NCBI GenBank assembly: GCA_003762615.1 | Contig: RIAZ01000002.1 | Span: 305,897-369,896, forward strand | DNA from: Muribaculaceae bacterium Isolate-037 (Harlan) | Lineage (GTDB): Bacteria > Bacteroidota > Bacteroidia > Bacteroidales > Muribaculaceae | Direction of reading: 5' to 3' | Length of the DNA stretch: 64,000 nucleotides | Shown: positions 18,701 to 27,320 of the stretch, in pieces | Position numbering within the stretch: position 1 is the stretch's first letter | Layout of the letters: each line of letters begins with the position of its first letter | The notes under the pieces: model-generated | Databases searched by the model: none | Seen by the model: only the letters and a program-made list of their open reading frames with translations | What the model was told of the DNA's origin: nothing | Made by a program: the position numbers and the translations under genes

Positions 18701-18739
18701 AAGGAAGAACATGATCGCTGTAAGGATTCCTTTTTTCAT
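15701..18739 (-). CDS. SusC/RagA family TonB-dependent transporter
   Basis: This 1012-residue outer-membrane importer for oligosaccharides depends on TonB energy. It has a signal peptide (ending at IHAQ), then a carboxypeptidase D-regulatory-like domain (GTVISR... GYQTVEVKA), the TonB-box region ELVVVGYQTV, a plug domain with VRGMS and IYGSRAANGVVIITTK, and a 22-strand barrel ending in an aromatic-terminated strand (GVNVQF). It starts the left arm of the divergent fructan locus. It is clearly homologous to the SusC at 19239 (very similar plug) but not identical, so the two arms may import different fructan sizes or linkages. Confidence 0.97.
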   Translation of the reverse strand: MKKGILTAIMFFLTAVMIHAQEINVQGTVISRVDDEPLIGATVICEVNKKGVATDIEGKFSMSVPKGSVLKVSYVGYQTVEVKAEPELTIYLDEDSGLLDELVVVGYQTVRKADLTGAVSVMDMKDPLSENSGNIMSSMAGKLPGVNVVPDAAPGGTGSIRVRGMSTANSSNDPLYVIDGVPTDNLNCINPNDIETMQVLKDAASASIYGSRAANGVVIITTKHGKGDRLSVNVSYALSAQTIAKRYDMMNADQWGQAYWIASRNAGMTPSIPLYGSGETPKLVEFINGDKNYPTTNTDWQDQVYQTAWTNNLTASVSNNTEKSSVLFSMNYINQTGNIVSSFYRRYSARLNTRFDFGKYVSVGENVVIANWKNRGVDVAGDRGIPFTAMSQHPALPVRGLNGDWARPMELIGSDLANPVQLINNAEDNDLQSWRILGNAFIEVKPIEGLVLKSNIGIEHSQYFNNTLGRRVNPGDVNSMSSVYGQGDTWTWTNTANYNKTFGENHHLTALIGSEAIGYTFKDLSASREDYMFEDSDFMQIGSGSGTRNNGGGKTQWSVFSLFGKIDYNYADRYLASFTIRRDENSRFAKGHRSGVFPAASLAWRPTAESFWPANTVLTDLKIRYSWGQNGNANIPPLYPTYSTYIYNTGNGAYDITGTNSQTRPGITLAASGNPDLKWETTTQNNIGVDLQFLSGAINLTADYYIKKTTDMLTIPPALDVAGENAAIWLNTGDMKNTGWEVSLGYTSPSYGDFSWNGSLNISQYKNKLVNLNSVQKFIGGDVRLIPGQAMGVYYGYVCDGIFQNTAEVANHATQNGAAPGRLIYRDLDGNGVIDDNDRCIIGNPNPEISLGLNLGFRYKSLSLDMFFAGDFGQDIINHMKRQLYFMNYGNLTTNRSVDVLNAWTPQNTGSDIPALSLTDDNNESRFSTYFIENGSYMKMKYLKLSYSLPESVYKVIGSQGIDIYGQVENVFTLTKYKGLDPEILPGTYGSLTDNGSYPRPRTYTIGVNVQF

Positions 18740-18770
18740 GTTATGTTAGTTTTGGTTAATGTTTCTGCCG

Positions 18771-18778
18771 CAAAATTA
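18771..18778 (-). promoter_or_regulatory. -7 box of the left fructan SusC operon
   Basis: TAATTTTG on the minus strand lies 32 bp before the ATG. No TTTG is found at the -33 spacing, as expected for a promoter that needs an activator such as the hybrid regulators. Confidence 0.55.
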
Positions 18779-19161
18779 ACAAGCTTTTATTTTTATAAAT
18801 ATAATTTATGTTGACACATATATCAAAATTAACAGGAATCCTGTTTTTTTATATAATATACAACATTTGTTGTATCAAATTCCCGAATATTTTTAAAATT
18901 GAGCCACTTAAACAGTCTGTTATACTCCTATCACGATTTTTACCAGTCCGATTTTTTTATACTTTTAAAACAGATCCCGCAGGCTGCGGAGCATATTTTT
19001 GTGGGTTCCGGAATAAGAATTTCAACCATAAATTACGGTCCGAAACCATACGCATAACGGCGAAATATAAAAAAAACGCCTTTTATTTATAAAAAATAAC
19101 TATCCTCTTTTATTTAATATCTTTAACAACATATCTTATATCCACCCCTATTCTTATTCTC
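18779..19161. promoter_or_regulatory. Shared control region of the divergent fructan operons
   Basis: The two susC start codons are separated by 499 bp with no gene. It contains a TACAACA-TT-TGTTGTA palindrome (18859-18874), a CCGCAG-G-CTGCGG palindrome (18977-18989) and a GGCG...CGCC hairpin followed by a T-rich run near 19063-19090. The palindromes are candidate operators for the AraC domains of the hybrid regulators. This is inferred from position only. Confidence 0.45.
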
Positions 19162-19188
19162 TAATTTTGCATCGGGAATCAATCCCGA
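19162..19188 (+). promoter_or_regulatory. -7 box and start-site palindrome of the right fructan SusC operon
   Basis: TAATTTTG (19162-19169) is followed directly by TCGGGA-atcaa-TCCCGA (19172-19188), placing a hairpin or operator across the expected transcription start. There is no -33 TTTG, consistent with activator dependence. Confidence 0.55.
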
Positions 19189-19238
19189 CCTCATGAATTA
19201 TTCCATGAACTAAATACAAAATTACAAAACCACAACAC

Positions 19239-22200
19239 ATGAAAAAATCAATCCTGACTGCATTGATGCTATTCCTCTTTACAATAGCAATGCAAGCGCA
19301 AAACATCAGTGTGCATGGGACGGTTATTTCAAAAACCGACAATGAGCCACTAATCGGAGCATCTGTATTCTGCAGTGCTACCAAGACAGGTACCGCCACC
19401 GACATCGACGGCAACTTTGAAATCTCTGTGCCGGAAGGCTCTGAACTTACCTTCAGTTATGTCGGCTACCAGTCTCAGACTTTAAAGGCCACCCCTGAGA
19501 TGAATATTGTCCTCGGGGAGGATGAGCAGCTTCTTGACGAGCTTGTAGTAGTGGGTTATCAGACAGTGAAGAAAGCCGACCTTACCGGTTCGGTATCTGT
19601 CGTGAGCACGAAGAACCTTGAGACCAATGCCAACACCGACCCGATGCGTGCTCTCCAAGGTAGAGTGCCGGGTATGACCGTCACCGGCAACGGTTCGCCG
19701 AGTGGAACAGGTTCTGTCAGAATCCGTGGTATCGGTTCGTTCAATGCATCGCAAGACCCTCTCTTCGTGATTGACGGAGTGCCGACAACCGCTTCCCTCA
19801 ACTCTCTCAACATGAATGATATCGAGAGTATGCAGGTGCTTAAAGACGCGGCTTCCGCTTCAATCTACGGCTCGCGTGCTGCAAACGGCGTCATCATCAT
19901 CACCACTAAGAAAGGTAAACTCAACCAGGAGAAGAAAGTAAACGTAAACTTCTCAGCCAACCTGACTGCACAGTTCTATTCATCTCAATCAAAGATGAAA
20001 CTCCTCAACACTCAGGGCTATGCCACCGCTATGGCTCAGGCTGCACTTAACGACGGTCTTGATCCTGTGGCGTATGCTTCAAGCTACGGTCTTAACCTGA
20101 ATGCCTCTTCCGGATTCCCCATCAGCGTATATGACTACAGAACCGGCAACTACAACAACTACACCGTGCATGGTTATTACGACGGGTTCATCAATGCCAA
20201 GAGGACTATGGAAATGTCAAACACCGATTGGCTTGACGAAATCTCCCGCACCGGTTTCCTTCAGAGCTATGACGCTTCCGTATCCACTGCCACTGAAAGA
20301 GCCACTGCCCTGTTCTCTCTCGGATATAAGAAGAATGAAGGTATCCTGAAATATACGAACTTCGAGAATCTATCCGCCCGAATGAACACTTCTTTCAAGA
20401 TTTCTCCGGTAGTGACTGTTGGTGAGAATTTCACTCTTACATATACCGACCAGGTGGATTGCCAGCCTCTTGAAAACGCATTGAAGATGCCGTCAATAGT
20501 GCCGGTATATGAGATCGACGGTAAAACTTATGCCGGTCCGGTAGGAAGTATGGCCGACCGTCAGAACCCTCTCCGTGAACTCGCTTTCAATAAGGATAAT
20601 GCCCTCAACGTATGGCGTCTCTTCGGCAATGCCTATATCGACATCACTCCTATAAAGGGTCTTCTTCTCCGTTCAAACTTCGGTATGGACTATGATGCAG
20701 CCTTCATCCACTCCTACAATTATACGTTCAACAGCGATATCGTGAACAACGACACCAACTCAACCACACTATCGCAGGCCAACGACTCAAAATGGACATG
20801 GAGTAACACCGCAAACTACAACTTCACTCTCAACAACCAACACAATTTCACGGTGCTCGCCGGTATGGAGATGTTCCGCCAGAGCAGAATCGACTTCTCC
20901 GGCTACAATGAGAACTACGATATCGAGACTCCTGACTATATGTATCCGGATGCCTCTTCAGGCGTGGAGCGTTCAACAGGTAACAAGTCGGCATACGCTC
21001 TCGTATCTTTCTTCGGAAAAGTAGACTACAACTGGCGCGACCTTATCCTCGCTTCTTTCACGATCCGTCATGACGGTTCTTCACGATTCGGCAGCAACAA
21101 CAGATATGGTACATTCCCCGCTGCCACTCTCGGCTACCGTCTGTCAGAGAATATCGACAAGAGCTGGCTCGACGATCTCAAGATCCGTCTGTCTTGGGGT
21201 AAGACCGGTAATCAGGCTATCTCCAACACTGCCCGCTATGCTCTTTATGTGGCTGATTACGGCAACGACCGTGTGACCTCCACCGCCTACGACCTTCTTC
21301 TCCAGCAGAGCGGTATATTCCCCTCCGGCTATCTTGCAAGCCAGACTGCAAACCCCAACCTTAAATGGGAAACCACGATACAGTATAATGCCGGCGCAGA
21401 TTTCGGGCTGTTCCGCAACAAGCTCTATGGCTCTCTTGATTTCTACATCAAGGATGTGAAGGATATGCTTATCGCCCCCGCTTATCTGGGCGCAATGGGT
21501 GAAGGTGGCGCATCATGGCTGAATGGTCCCTCTCTGCGCAACTGGGGTATGGAAATGCTCGTAGGCTGGAGAGACGAACTCGCCTGCGGTCTTGGCTACA
21601 GCGCATCTCTTAACTTCGACTTCTTCCGCAACAAGGTGACTTACCTCCCCTCCACCACTACCGGCTCTTACGCCCACACCACTACAGAGAACCTCGTGCA
21701 GGCAAAACGCCCCTACGGTTCAATCGTAGGCTACGTGTTTGACGGTATTTTCCAGAATGAGGATGAAGTGCTCGCCTACGGTCAGGATAACGCCCGCGTG
21801 GGTGGCATGAGATATGCCGACCTTAACGGCGACGGAAAGATTACTGCCGACGACCAGACCTGGATCTACAATCCGGTGCCCGACCTCTCTTTTGGTCTCA
21901 ATGTGGAACTCAACTATAAGAACTTTGATTTCCAGATGTTCTGGCAGGGTGTGCTCGGTCAGGATGTCTACAACAACCAGAAATTCCAGAACGACTTCTG
22001 GAGCGTTACCGACGCAGGCAGCAACAAGGGTGTGCGTGTACTTGACGGCTGGCTTCCTAAAGTAAATGCCTCCTCTACAATCCCTATGTTGACTACAAAC
22101 AACAAGGGTGACGAGGGTCGCACATCAACCTACTTCGTGGAGAACGGATCATACGCTAAGCTCCGCACTCTACAGATCGGCTACAATCTGCCGTCAAAGG

Positions 22201-22361
22201 TGGCTGAAAAACTTCGCATGAGCCGTGCACGCTTCTACGTATCCGGTCAGAACCTGCTGACCATAAAGAGCAAGAGCCTCACTTGCACGGATCCGGAGAA
22301 CCCCAACTGGGCATATCCTATCCCGACATCCGTCTCTTTCGGTCTTCAACTTGATTTCTAA
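19239..22361 (+). CDS. SusC/RagA family TonB-dependent transporter
   Basis: This 1040-residue outer-membrane fructan-oligosaccharide importer has the usual order: signal peptide ending at MQAQ, carboxypeptidase-regulatory-like domain (residues about 22-100), ELVVVGYQTV TonB box, plug with IRGIGSF and IYGSRAANGVIIITTK, and barrel ending in FGLQLDF. It heads an operon with SusD (34 bp later), a surface lipoprotein and a lipoprotein GH32. This order is the same as BT1763-BT1760 of the B. theta levan locus. The N-terminal third is strikingly similar to the divergent SusC, pointing to duplication of an ancestral susC. Confidence 0.97.
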   Translation: MKKSILTALMLFLFTIAMQAQNISVHGTVISKTDNEPLIGASVFCSATKTGTATDIDGNFEISVPEGSELTFSYVGYQSQTLKATPEMNIVLGEDEQLLDELVVVGYQTVKKADLTGSVSVVSTKNLETNANTDPMRALQGRVPGMTVTGNGSPSGTGSVRIRGIGSFNASQDPLFVIDGVPTTASLNSLNMNDIESMQVLKDAASASIYGSRAANGVIIITTKKGKLNQEKKVNVNFSANLTAQFYSSQSKMKLLNTQGYATAMAQAALNDGLDPVAYASSYGLNLNASSGFPISVYDYRTGNYNNYTVHGYYDGFINAKRTMEMSNTDWLDEISRTGFLQSYDASVSTATERATALFSLGYKKNEGILKYTNFENLSARMNTSFKISPVVTVGENFTLTYTDQVDCQPLENALKMPSIVPVYEIDGKTYAGPVGSMADRQNPLRELAFNKDNALNVWRLFGNAYIDITPIKGLLLRSNFGMDYDAAFIHSYNYTFNSDIVNNDTNSTTLSQANDSKWTWSNTANYNFTLNNQHNFTVLAGMEMFRQSRIDFSGYNENYDIETPDYMYPDASSGVERSTGNKSAYALVSFFGKVDYNWRDLILASFTIRHDGSSRFGSNNRYGTFPAATLGYRLSENIDKSWLDDLKIRLSWGKTGNQAISNTARYALYVADYGNDRVTSTAYDLLLQQSGIFPSGYLASQTANPNLKWETTIQYNAGADFGLFRNKLYGSLDFYIKDVKDMLIAPAYLGAMGEGGASWLNGPSLRNWGMEMLVGWRDELACGLGYSASLNFDFFRNKVTYLPSTTTGSYAHTTTENLVQAKRPYGSIVGYVFDGIFQNEDEVLAYGQDNARVGGMRYADLNGDGKITADDQTWIYNPVPDLSFGLNVELNYKNFDFQMFWQGVLGQDVYNNQKFQNDFWSVTDAGSNKGVRVLDGWLPKVNASSTIPMLTTNNKGDEGRTSTYFVENGSYAKLRTLQIGYNLPSKVAEKLRMSRARFYVSGQNLLTIKSKSLTCTDPENPNWAYPIPTSVSFGLQLDF

Positions 22362-22395
22362 CCTCTCTAAATATTCCTCATAAATAATAATTCAC

Positions 22396-24132
22396 ATGAA
22401 AGCTATTAAGTTATATACATTATCTCTCCTTGCACTCGGACTTTCCGCCTGCAACGACTTCATCGACGTACCCCCTACAGGAGTTGTCGACGGCGATCTC
22501 GCCTACTCTCAGCCTGACAAAATGGTGAATGCCGCTTACGCTTCTCTTGGCGACTGCTGGTATACCTATCCGTTCAACCTTTGGCCATACGGCGACCTTT
22601 CAAGCGACGACTGCCTGAAAGGTGGCGGCGGAACAACCGACACCGGCTATCATCCCATGGAGATATGGTCAACCCTGACTTCCACTCCCGGTGAGCTTGA
22701 TGAACTCTGGTATCGCCTTTACTGCAACATCTCACGATGCAACCGTGCGCTCGTGGCCCTTCAGCAGCATGGTGTGGAGAAACTCGGTGAGACCACTGCA
22801 AAACAGCGCGTTGGCGAGGTGCACTTCCTTAGAGGTCACAGCTACTTCAAACTCGTGACCATGTTCCGTCAGATTCCATGGATTGACGAGGAGGTATTCG
22901 TCAACAATACCCAGGAACAGACACGTAATGACCAGTTTACATACGAGGAGCTTTTCATGAAGGTTATCCATGAGTTTGAACTCGCCTATGAAGCCCTCCC
23001 GATGGAAGTGACCGACGGCGGCGGACGTGCCAACAAAGTGGCTGCCGCTTCCTATCTCGCAAAATGCTACCTCAACCTCGCATGGGGCAACGGTTATGAG
23101 GATGCCACCGGCGTAAATTTCATCAATGAAGACTACATGAAGAAAGTGGTGGAATATACCGAGGTGGTTAAGAACTCCAAGTATGGCTATCTTGCTGATT
23201 TCGGCGATATTTTCCTTCCGGAATATAAGAACAGCTCAGAGTCAGTGTTTGCCGTGCAGACTTCGCAATATACTGAAGACAATACCCGCTACGGACGTGC
23301 AAACTGGTCGATCATGCTTAACGGCTGCTGGGGTATGTGGTCTTGCGGTTGGGACTTCCACAAACCGTCGCAGGATCTCGTCAATGCCTACAAGACCCAA
23401 GATGGTCTGCCGATGTTTGACAGCTATGACGACAGCGACGCATATCCGGTCAACGGTGTTCAGTCAGCTCAGAAATGGGATCCGAGATTGTTCCATACTG
23501 TCGGCATGCCTTCATTCCCCTACAAATATGAAGACAGCTACATGATGACAATGCAGAATTCCAGAACTCCCAACACATACGGCTACTTCACTTCACTTAA
23601 GGAGGTGCCGCAGCGTAGTGCCGGAGAGACTTTCGAGGGTTCATGGCAGGCTTTCGCCACCAATGATTACGTATTCAGATATACCGACGTTATGCTGATG
23701 CGTGCAGAGGCTCTCATTGAGCTTGGTCAGCTGGAAGAGGCCCGCACAATCATCAACGACATCCGTCAGCGTGCCGCCAACTCAATCGACAAGCATATCG
23801 GTTATGCCAAGAATTACTGTGAGATCGCTCTCTACCCATCATCCGACTTCTCTGATAAGGATAAAGCCCGTGTACGCCTACGTTGGGAACGCCGTCTTGA
23901 AATGGCTATGGAGAGCAGCAGATACTTTGACCTCCGTCGTTGGGGTGTGGCTTCAACTGTCTTGAATGCATACTTCGAGAAAGAGAAGGATTCCACTTAC
24001 GAGGGCACTGCATACGGACAATATTATCAGGATGCACACTACACTCCCGGAAAGAACGAGTTCTATCCTATCCCTTACAACCAGCTTTATTACGTGCCCG
24101 GATTGTACGTGCAGAACAAGGGATATAATTGA
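22396..24132 (+). CDS. SusD/RagB family outer-membrane lipoprotein
   Basis: This 578-residue SusC partner has a signal peptide ending at LSACND, giving the lipidated Cys near residue 19. The SusD hallmarks are visible: NRALVALQQHG and VHFLRGHSYFKL helices, FRYTDVMLMRAEALIELGQ, a RRLEMAMESSRYFDLRRWG block and a FYPIPYNQLYY terminus. It sits 34 bp after SusC and 32 bp before the surface lipoprotein start. Likely function is recognition of fructan chains at the cell surface. Confidence 0.96.
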   Translation: MKAIKLYTLSLLALGLSACNDFIDVPPTGVVDGDLAYSQPDKMVNAAYASLGDCWYTYPFNLWPYGDLSSDDCLKGGGGTTDTGYHPMEIWSTLTSTPGELDELWYRLYCNISRCNRALVALQQHGVEKLGETTAKQRVGEVHFLRGHSYFKLVTMFRQIPWIDEEVFVNNTQEQTRNDQFTYEELFMKVIHEFELAYEALPMEVTDGGGRANKVAAASYLAKCYLNLAWGNGYEDATGVNFINEDYMKKVVEYTEVVKNSKYGYLADFGDIFLPEYKNSSESVFAVQTSQYTEDNTRYGRANWSIMLNGCWGMWSCGWDFHKPSQDLVNAYKTQDGLPMFDSYDDSDAYPVNGVQSAQKWDPRLFHTVGMPSFPYKYEDSYMMTMQNSRTPNTYGYFTSLKEVPQRSAGETFEGSWQAFATNDYVFRYTDVMLMRAEALIELGQLEEARTIINDIRQRAANSIDKHIGYAKNYCEIALYPSSDFSDKDKARVRLRWERRLEMAMESSRYFDLRRWGVASTVLNAYFEKEKDSTYEGTAYGQYYQDAHYTPGKNEFYPIPYNQLYYVPGLYVQNKGYN

Positions 24133-24164
24133 TTAATCTTAACAATCTTAACAGTTTAAACAGA

Positions 24165-25664
24165 ATGAAAACGATAAAATATATATTCGCATCCTTAGTT
24201 GTCGGCATCTCTCTTGCCGGATGTCAGGATAAAGATATCGACAAGTCCGCCCCTAAGCTTGCTCCGATTGAGGAAAGCGCAATAAGCGGAAACCTTCAGG
24301 GGAATGACTATGTGTGGACCTGGTCAGGCACTTCCGGATCAATGCAGGTGGCAATCTACAACGGTCAGACACTCACGTCAAATGAGATCGTGGAAGGCAA
24401 CAGCTATTCTCATAAAAACATTGACACGAACATTGACTACACCTACGTATTCAAGCTCACCGATGGCACAAATTTCTCTTCCGGTGTCGTGAAGCATTAT
24501 CTGCGTCCCGGCGCATCGAAGATTTCCGGCATATCAATGTCGCAATTGGAGAAAAGCGGTGGATATGACGCGAAAGTGGAATGGAATAAGAATGAGACCG
24601 CCACTTCCATCAATCTGACTGCCACCGACGGAGTTCGCAGTATCAGTGAGAATATCTCAGGCGACGCCACTTCCTATATCATCCCGAACGTGAATTACGG
24701 TGAGGAATGGAGCGTGACTCTCGTGGCTCAGAATGACGAGGGTTCATCTCTGCCGGTAAGCGGATCCCTGCGTATCGGTAAGACAGCAATCGGATTCCTA
24801 AGCATCTATCCTACTGAAGAGGAATTGATTGCCAACGGCGATGATGACGAGGCTTCTGCATGGCTTTGGACCAAGAATGAATATCCTACTGCCAAATATA
24901 TCTATTTCGGCGACATAGCTGACGTGGAGGATATAGAGCCTTACCGAGTACTCTTCTGGATACGCGACCTTGAAGGCGTAGGTGAGGACGAGGTATGGAA
25001 CATGCCTCAGGTGGTGCTTGATGCCACTTCCGTCATCTCCGAATGGTATGCCAACGGCGGCAATCTCCTCCTTTGGAGCCACGCTACCCCCTACATCGCC
25101 AATCTCGGCAGAATCGAGCCTGACATGCTCCGCACCAATGACCATGCTATCGGCACAGGCGTAGGCGGATGGAACCCCGACACATGGATGATGGCTGTGC
25201 AGCTCAACCCCGGCGGACGTTTCAACAAGGATTTCTCTTCCCATCCGATCTACAAGGGTCTTGAAGTGACTTCCAACGACCGTACAAAATTAATCGCATT
25301 CAAAGGTCCGGGCTGGACTGAAGACCACAACTGTCTATTCTTCAACATTCCGTCAGTATTGACCGGTATCGGAAATCAGGAGGAGGCTTGCTACAATTCT
25401 GTGACAAGCGCGTATGGCATATATCCTCTTGGCACATGGGATTCCCAGATCGATTGGGTATCACAGCTCAACGTATGGGAGGCTCAGCAAGGCAACACTG
25501 ATTTCAAAGGCACTGTCCTCTGCATCGGTAACGGCGGTTGTGAATTCTCAATGAAGAATGCCGACGGCACTCCCGACGTATCAGCATATCCCTCCAACAA
25601 TATCTATCAGGATAATGTGCTGAAACTTGCAAAGAACTCTATAGAATATCTTAAAACACGTTAA
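24165..25664 (+). CDS. Surface glycan-binding lipoprotein with DUF4960-like domain
   Basis: This 499-residue lipoprotein stands at the position of BT1761 in the levan locus. The ATG at 24165 is chosen because it begins a proper signal peptide with LAGC lipobox. The upstream TTG at 24129 overlaps the SusD stop. Two Ig/FN3-like segments (about 25-105 and 110-200) precede a C-terminal DUF4960-like domain (IGFLSIYPTEEE... to NSIEYLKTR) homologous to that of the protein at 12507-13976. It is predicted to face outward and bind fructan. It ends only 2 bp before the next gene. Confidence 0.86.
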   Translation: MKTIKYIFASLVVGISLAGCQDKDIDKSAPKLAPIEESAISGNLQGNDYVWTWSGTSGSMQVAIYNGQTLTSNEIVEGNSYSHKNIDTNIDYTYVFKLTDGTNFSSGVVKHYLRPGASKISGISMSQLEKSGGYDAKVEWNKNETATSINLTATDGVRSISENISGDATSYIIPNVNYGEEWSVTLVAQNDEGSSLPVSGSLRIGKTAIGFLSIYPTEEELIANGDDDEASAWLWTKNEYPTAKYIYFGDIADVEDIEPYRVLFWIRDLEGVGEDEVWNMPQVVLDATSVISEWYANGGNLLLWSHATPYIANLGRIEPDMLRTNDHAIGTGVGGWNPDTWMMAVQLNPGGRFNKDFSSHPIYKGLEVTSNDRTKLIAFKGPGWTEDHNCLFFNIPSVLTGIGNQEEACYNSVTSAYGIYPLGTWDSQIDWVSQLNVWEAQQGNTDFKGTVLCIGNGGCEFSMKNADGTPDVSAYPSNNIYQDNVLKLAKNSIEYLKTR

Positions 25665-25666
25665 TT

Positions 25667-27196
25667 ATGAGAATATCCACATTCCTCAACGCCTTAGCAG
25701 TAGGAACGTTGCTACTCTCGTCATTCAGTTCTTGCGGGAAAGATGATGATTTGGAGATTCCTCCGTTTGAATCCGAAGTTCCCGGAGATAAACCTTCCGA
25801 GGACGAAGGCAGCAGCAGTGACTACATGGAACTCTACCGCCCGCAGATTCACTTCTCTCCAGCAAAGAACTGGATGAACGACCCTAACGGAATGGTATTC
25901 CTTGATGGCACCTACCACCTGTTTTTCCAGCATAACCCTCTCGGCAATGACTGGGGAAACATGAGCTGGGGACATGCCACAAGCTCCGATATGATCCATT
26001 GGGAGGAGCAACCTGTGGCTCTCAAGCGTGACGAACTCGGTGATATATTCTCAGGATGTGCCGTGGTTGACAAGAACAATACTGCCGGATTCGGTCAGAA
26101 TGCAATGGTGGTTTTCTATACTTCGGCAGCCGAATTCCAACAGCAGTCAATGGCTTACAGTCTTGACAACGGTAAGACTTTCACCAGATATGAGGGGAAC
26201 CCCGTAATCCCAAGCTCCTTAAAGGACTTCCGCGACCCGAAAGTGTTCTGGCACGAAGAGAGCGGCAAATGGGTGATGTGTCTTGCCAAAGGCTGGAACT
26301 ATGGGATTGAGTTCTGGGGATCGGAAAACCTGAAGGATTGGAAATTCCTCAGCGAGTTCAAATCGCCGATCGAGAGATGCAACAAAGGGCAGTGGGAATG
26401 TCCGGATCTTCTCCGAATGTCGCTTGACGGTAAGGAAAGATGGGTATTGCTCGTGAGTGTCAATCCCGGTGGTCCGTGCGGCGGATCAGGCACCATGTAT
26501 TTCGTGGGTGATTTCGACGGGGCAACCTTCTCTCCGGAATCGCTTGACTATCCTCAATGGATTGACTATGGTCCGGATAACTATGCCGGCGTGACTTGGA
26601 GCAATACAGGCGACCGCACATTGCTTATCGGATGGATGAACAACTGGAATTATGCCGGTGCCACTCCGACAAGCGTGTGGAGAAGCGCAATGACTCTCCC
26701 GCGTGAGCTGAAGCTTATTTCATACGAAGGGAGACCGTTACTCACCTCTACCGTAGTGGATGAAATCAACGGAATCGCCGATGGCTGGAACGATGTGGCA
26801 AGCGGTGTCAAGATGGGCGTTGACAAGGCTTATCATCTGAGACTCACGCTCCCGACTACTGAAAACGGCTCATTCACTCTCAGGAATAATGCCGGAGAGA
26901 AGGCTGAGTTCATCTTGAATGCCGGGGCGAAGAAACTCCTGATGAGACGCAACGCTTCTACGGGCAACGTATCCTTCAACAATACTTTCTCAATCCCTGC
27001 CATACAGGCTCCTTTGAATACAGAGAATGATTTCGTGACTTTTGACATATATGTCGACAGTTCTTCGATAGAGGTTTTCTCTGAGAATGGTGCAATGGCA
27101 ATGACCGCGATTGTATTCCCCGGCAGTATCTATGATATTGTGGATTCAGGAAACTCGACAGACGTCAAGGTAAGGAATCTTAAGAGAATACATTGA
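25667..27196 (+). CDS. Surface lipoprotein GH32 fructanase (levanase-like)
   Basis: This 509-residue GH32 enzyme is exported as a lipoprotein (SSFSSC, Cys23, followed by acidic residues that resemble a surface-export signal). All three catalytic motifs are canonical: WMNDPNG (Asp72 nucleophile), FRDP (Asp190 stabiliser) and WECPD (Glu244 acid/base). The C-terminal beta-sandwich includes SSIEVFSENG. It is translationally close to the surface lipoprotein (2 bp gap) and takes the place of BT1760, the cell-surface endo-levanase, so endo-acting cleavage of levan is a reasonable inference. Endo versus exo action and beta-2,6 versus beta-2,1 preference are not readable. Confidence 0.93.
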   Translation: MRISTFLNALAVGTLLLSSFSSCGKDDDLEIPPFESEVPGDKPSEDEGSSSDYMELYRPQIHFSPAKNWMNDPNGMVFLDGTYHLFFQHNPLGNDWGNMSWGHATSSDMIHWEEQPVALKRDELGDIFSGCAVVDKNNTAGFGQNAMVVFYTSAAEFQQQSMAYSLDNGKTFTRYEGNPVIPSSLKDFRDPKVFWHEESGKWVMCLAKGWNYGIEFWGSENLKDWKFLSEFKSPIERCNKGQWECPDLLRMSLDGKERWVLLVSVNPGGPCGGSGTMYFVGDFDGATFSPESLDYPQWIDYGPDNYAGVTWSNTGDRTLLIGWMNNWNYAGATPTSVWRSAMTLPRELKLISYEGRPLLTSTVVDEINGIADGWNDVASGVKMGVDKAYHLRLTLPTTENGSFTLRNNAGEKAEFILNAGAKKLLMRRNASTGNVSFNNTFSIPAIQAPLNTENDFVTFDIYVDSSSIEVFSENGAMAMTAIVFPGSIYDIVDSGNSTDVKVRNLKRIH

Positions 27197-27248
27197 TTTC
27201 AAATTATTCCAAACCTCATATCTCCATATAACGGGAGTATGACACCTG

Positions 27249-27286
27249 AAAAAATGCGATATTCTGCTCAGAATATCGCATTTTTT
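27249..27286. terminator. Bidirectional terminator between convergent genes
   Basis: A perfect 18-bp stem with a 2-nt loop begins with six A and ends with six T. It therefore works for both the plus-strand GH32 gene and the minus-strand sensor gene. Confidence 0.92.
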
Positions 27287-27320
27287 CATATATGATACGC
27301 CACTCTTACATGATGGGGTG

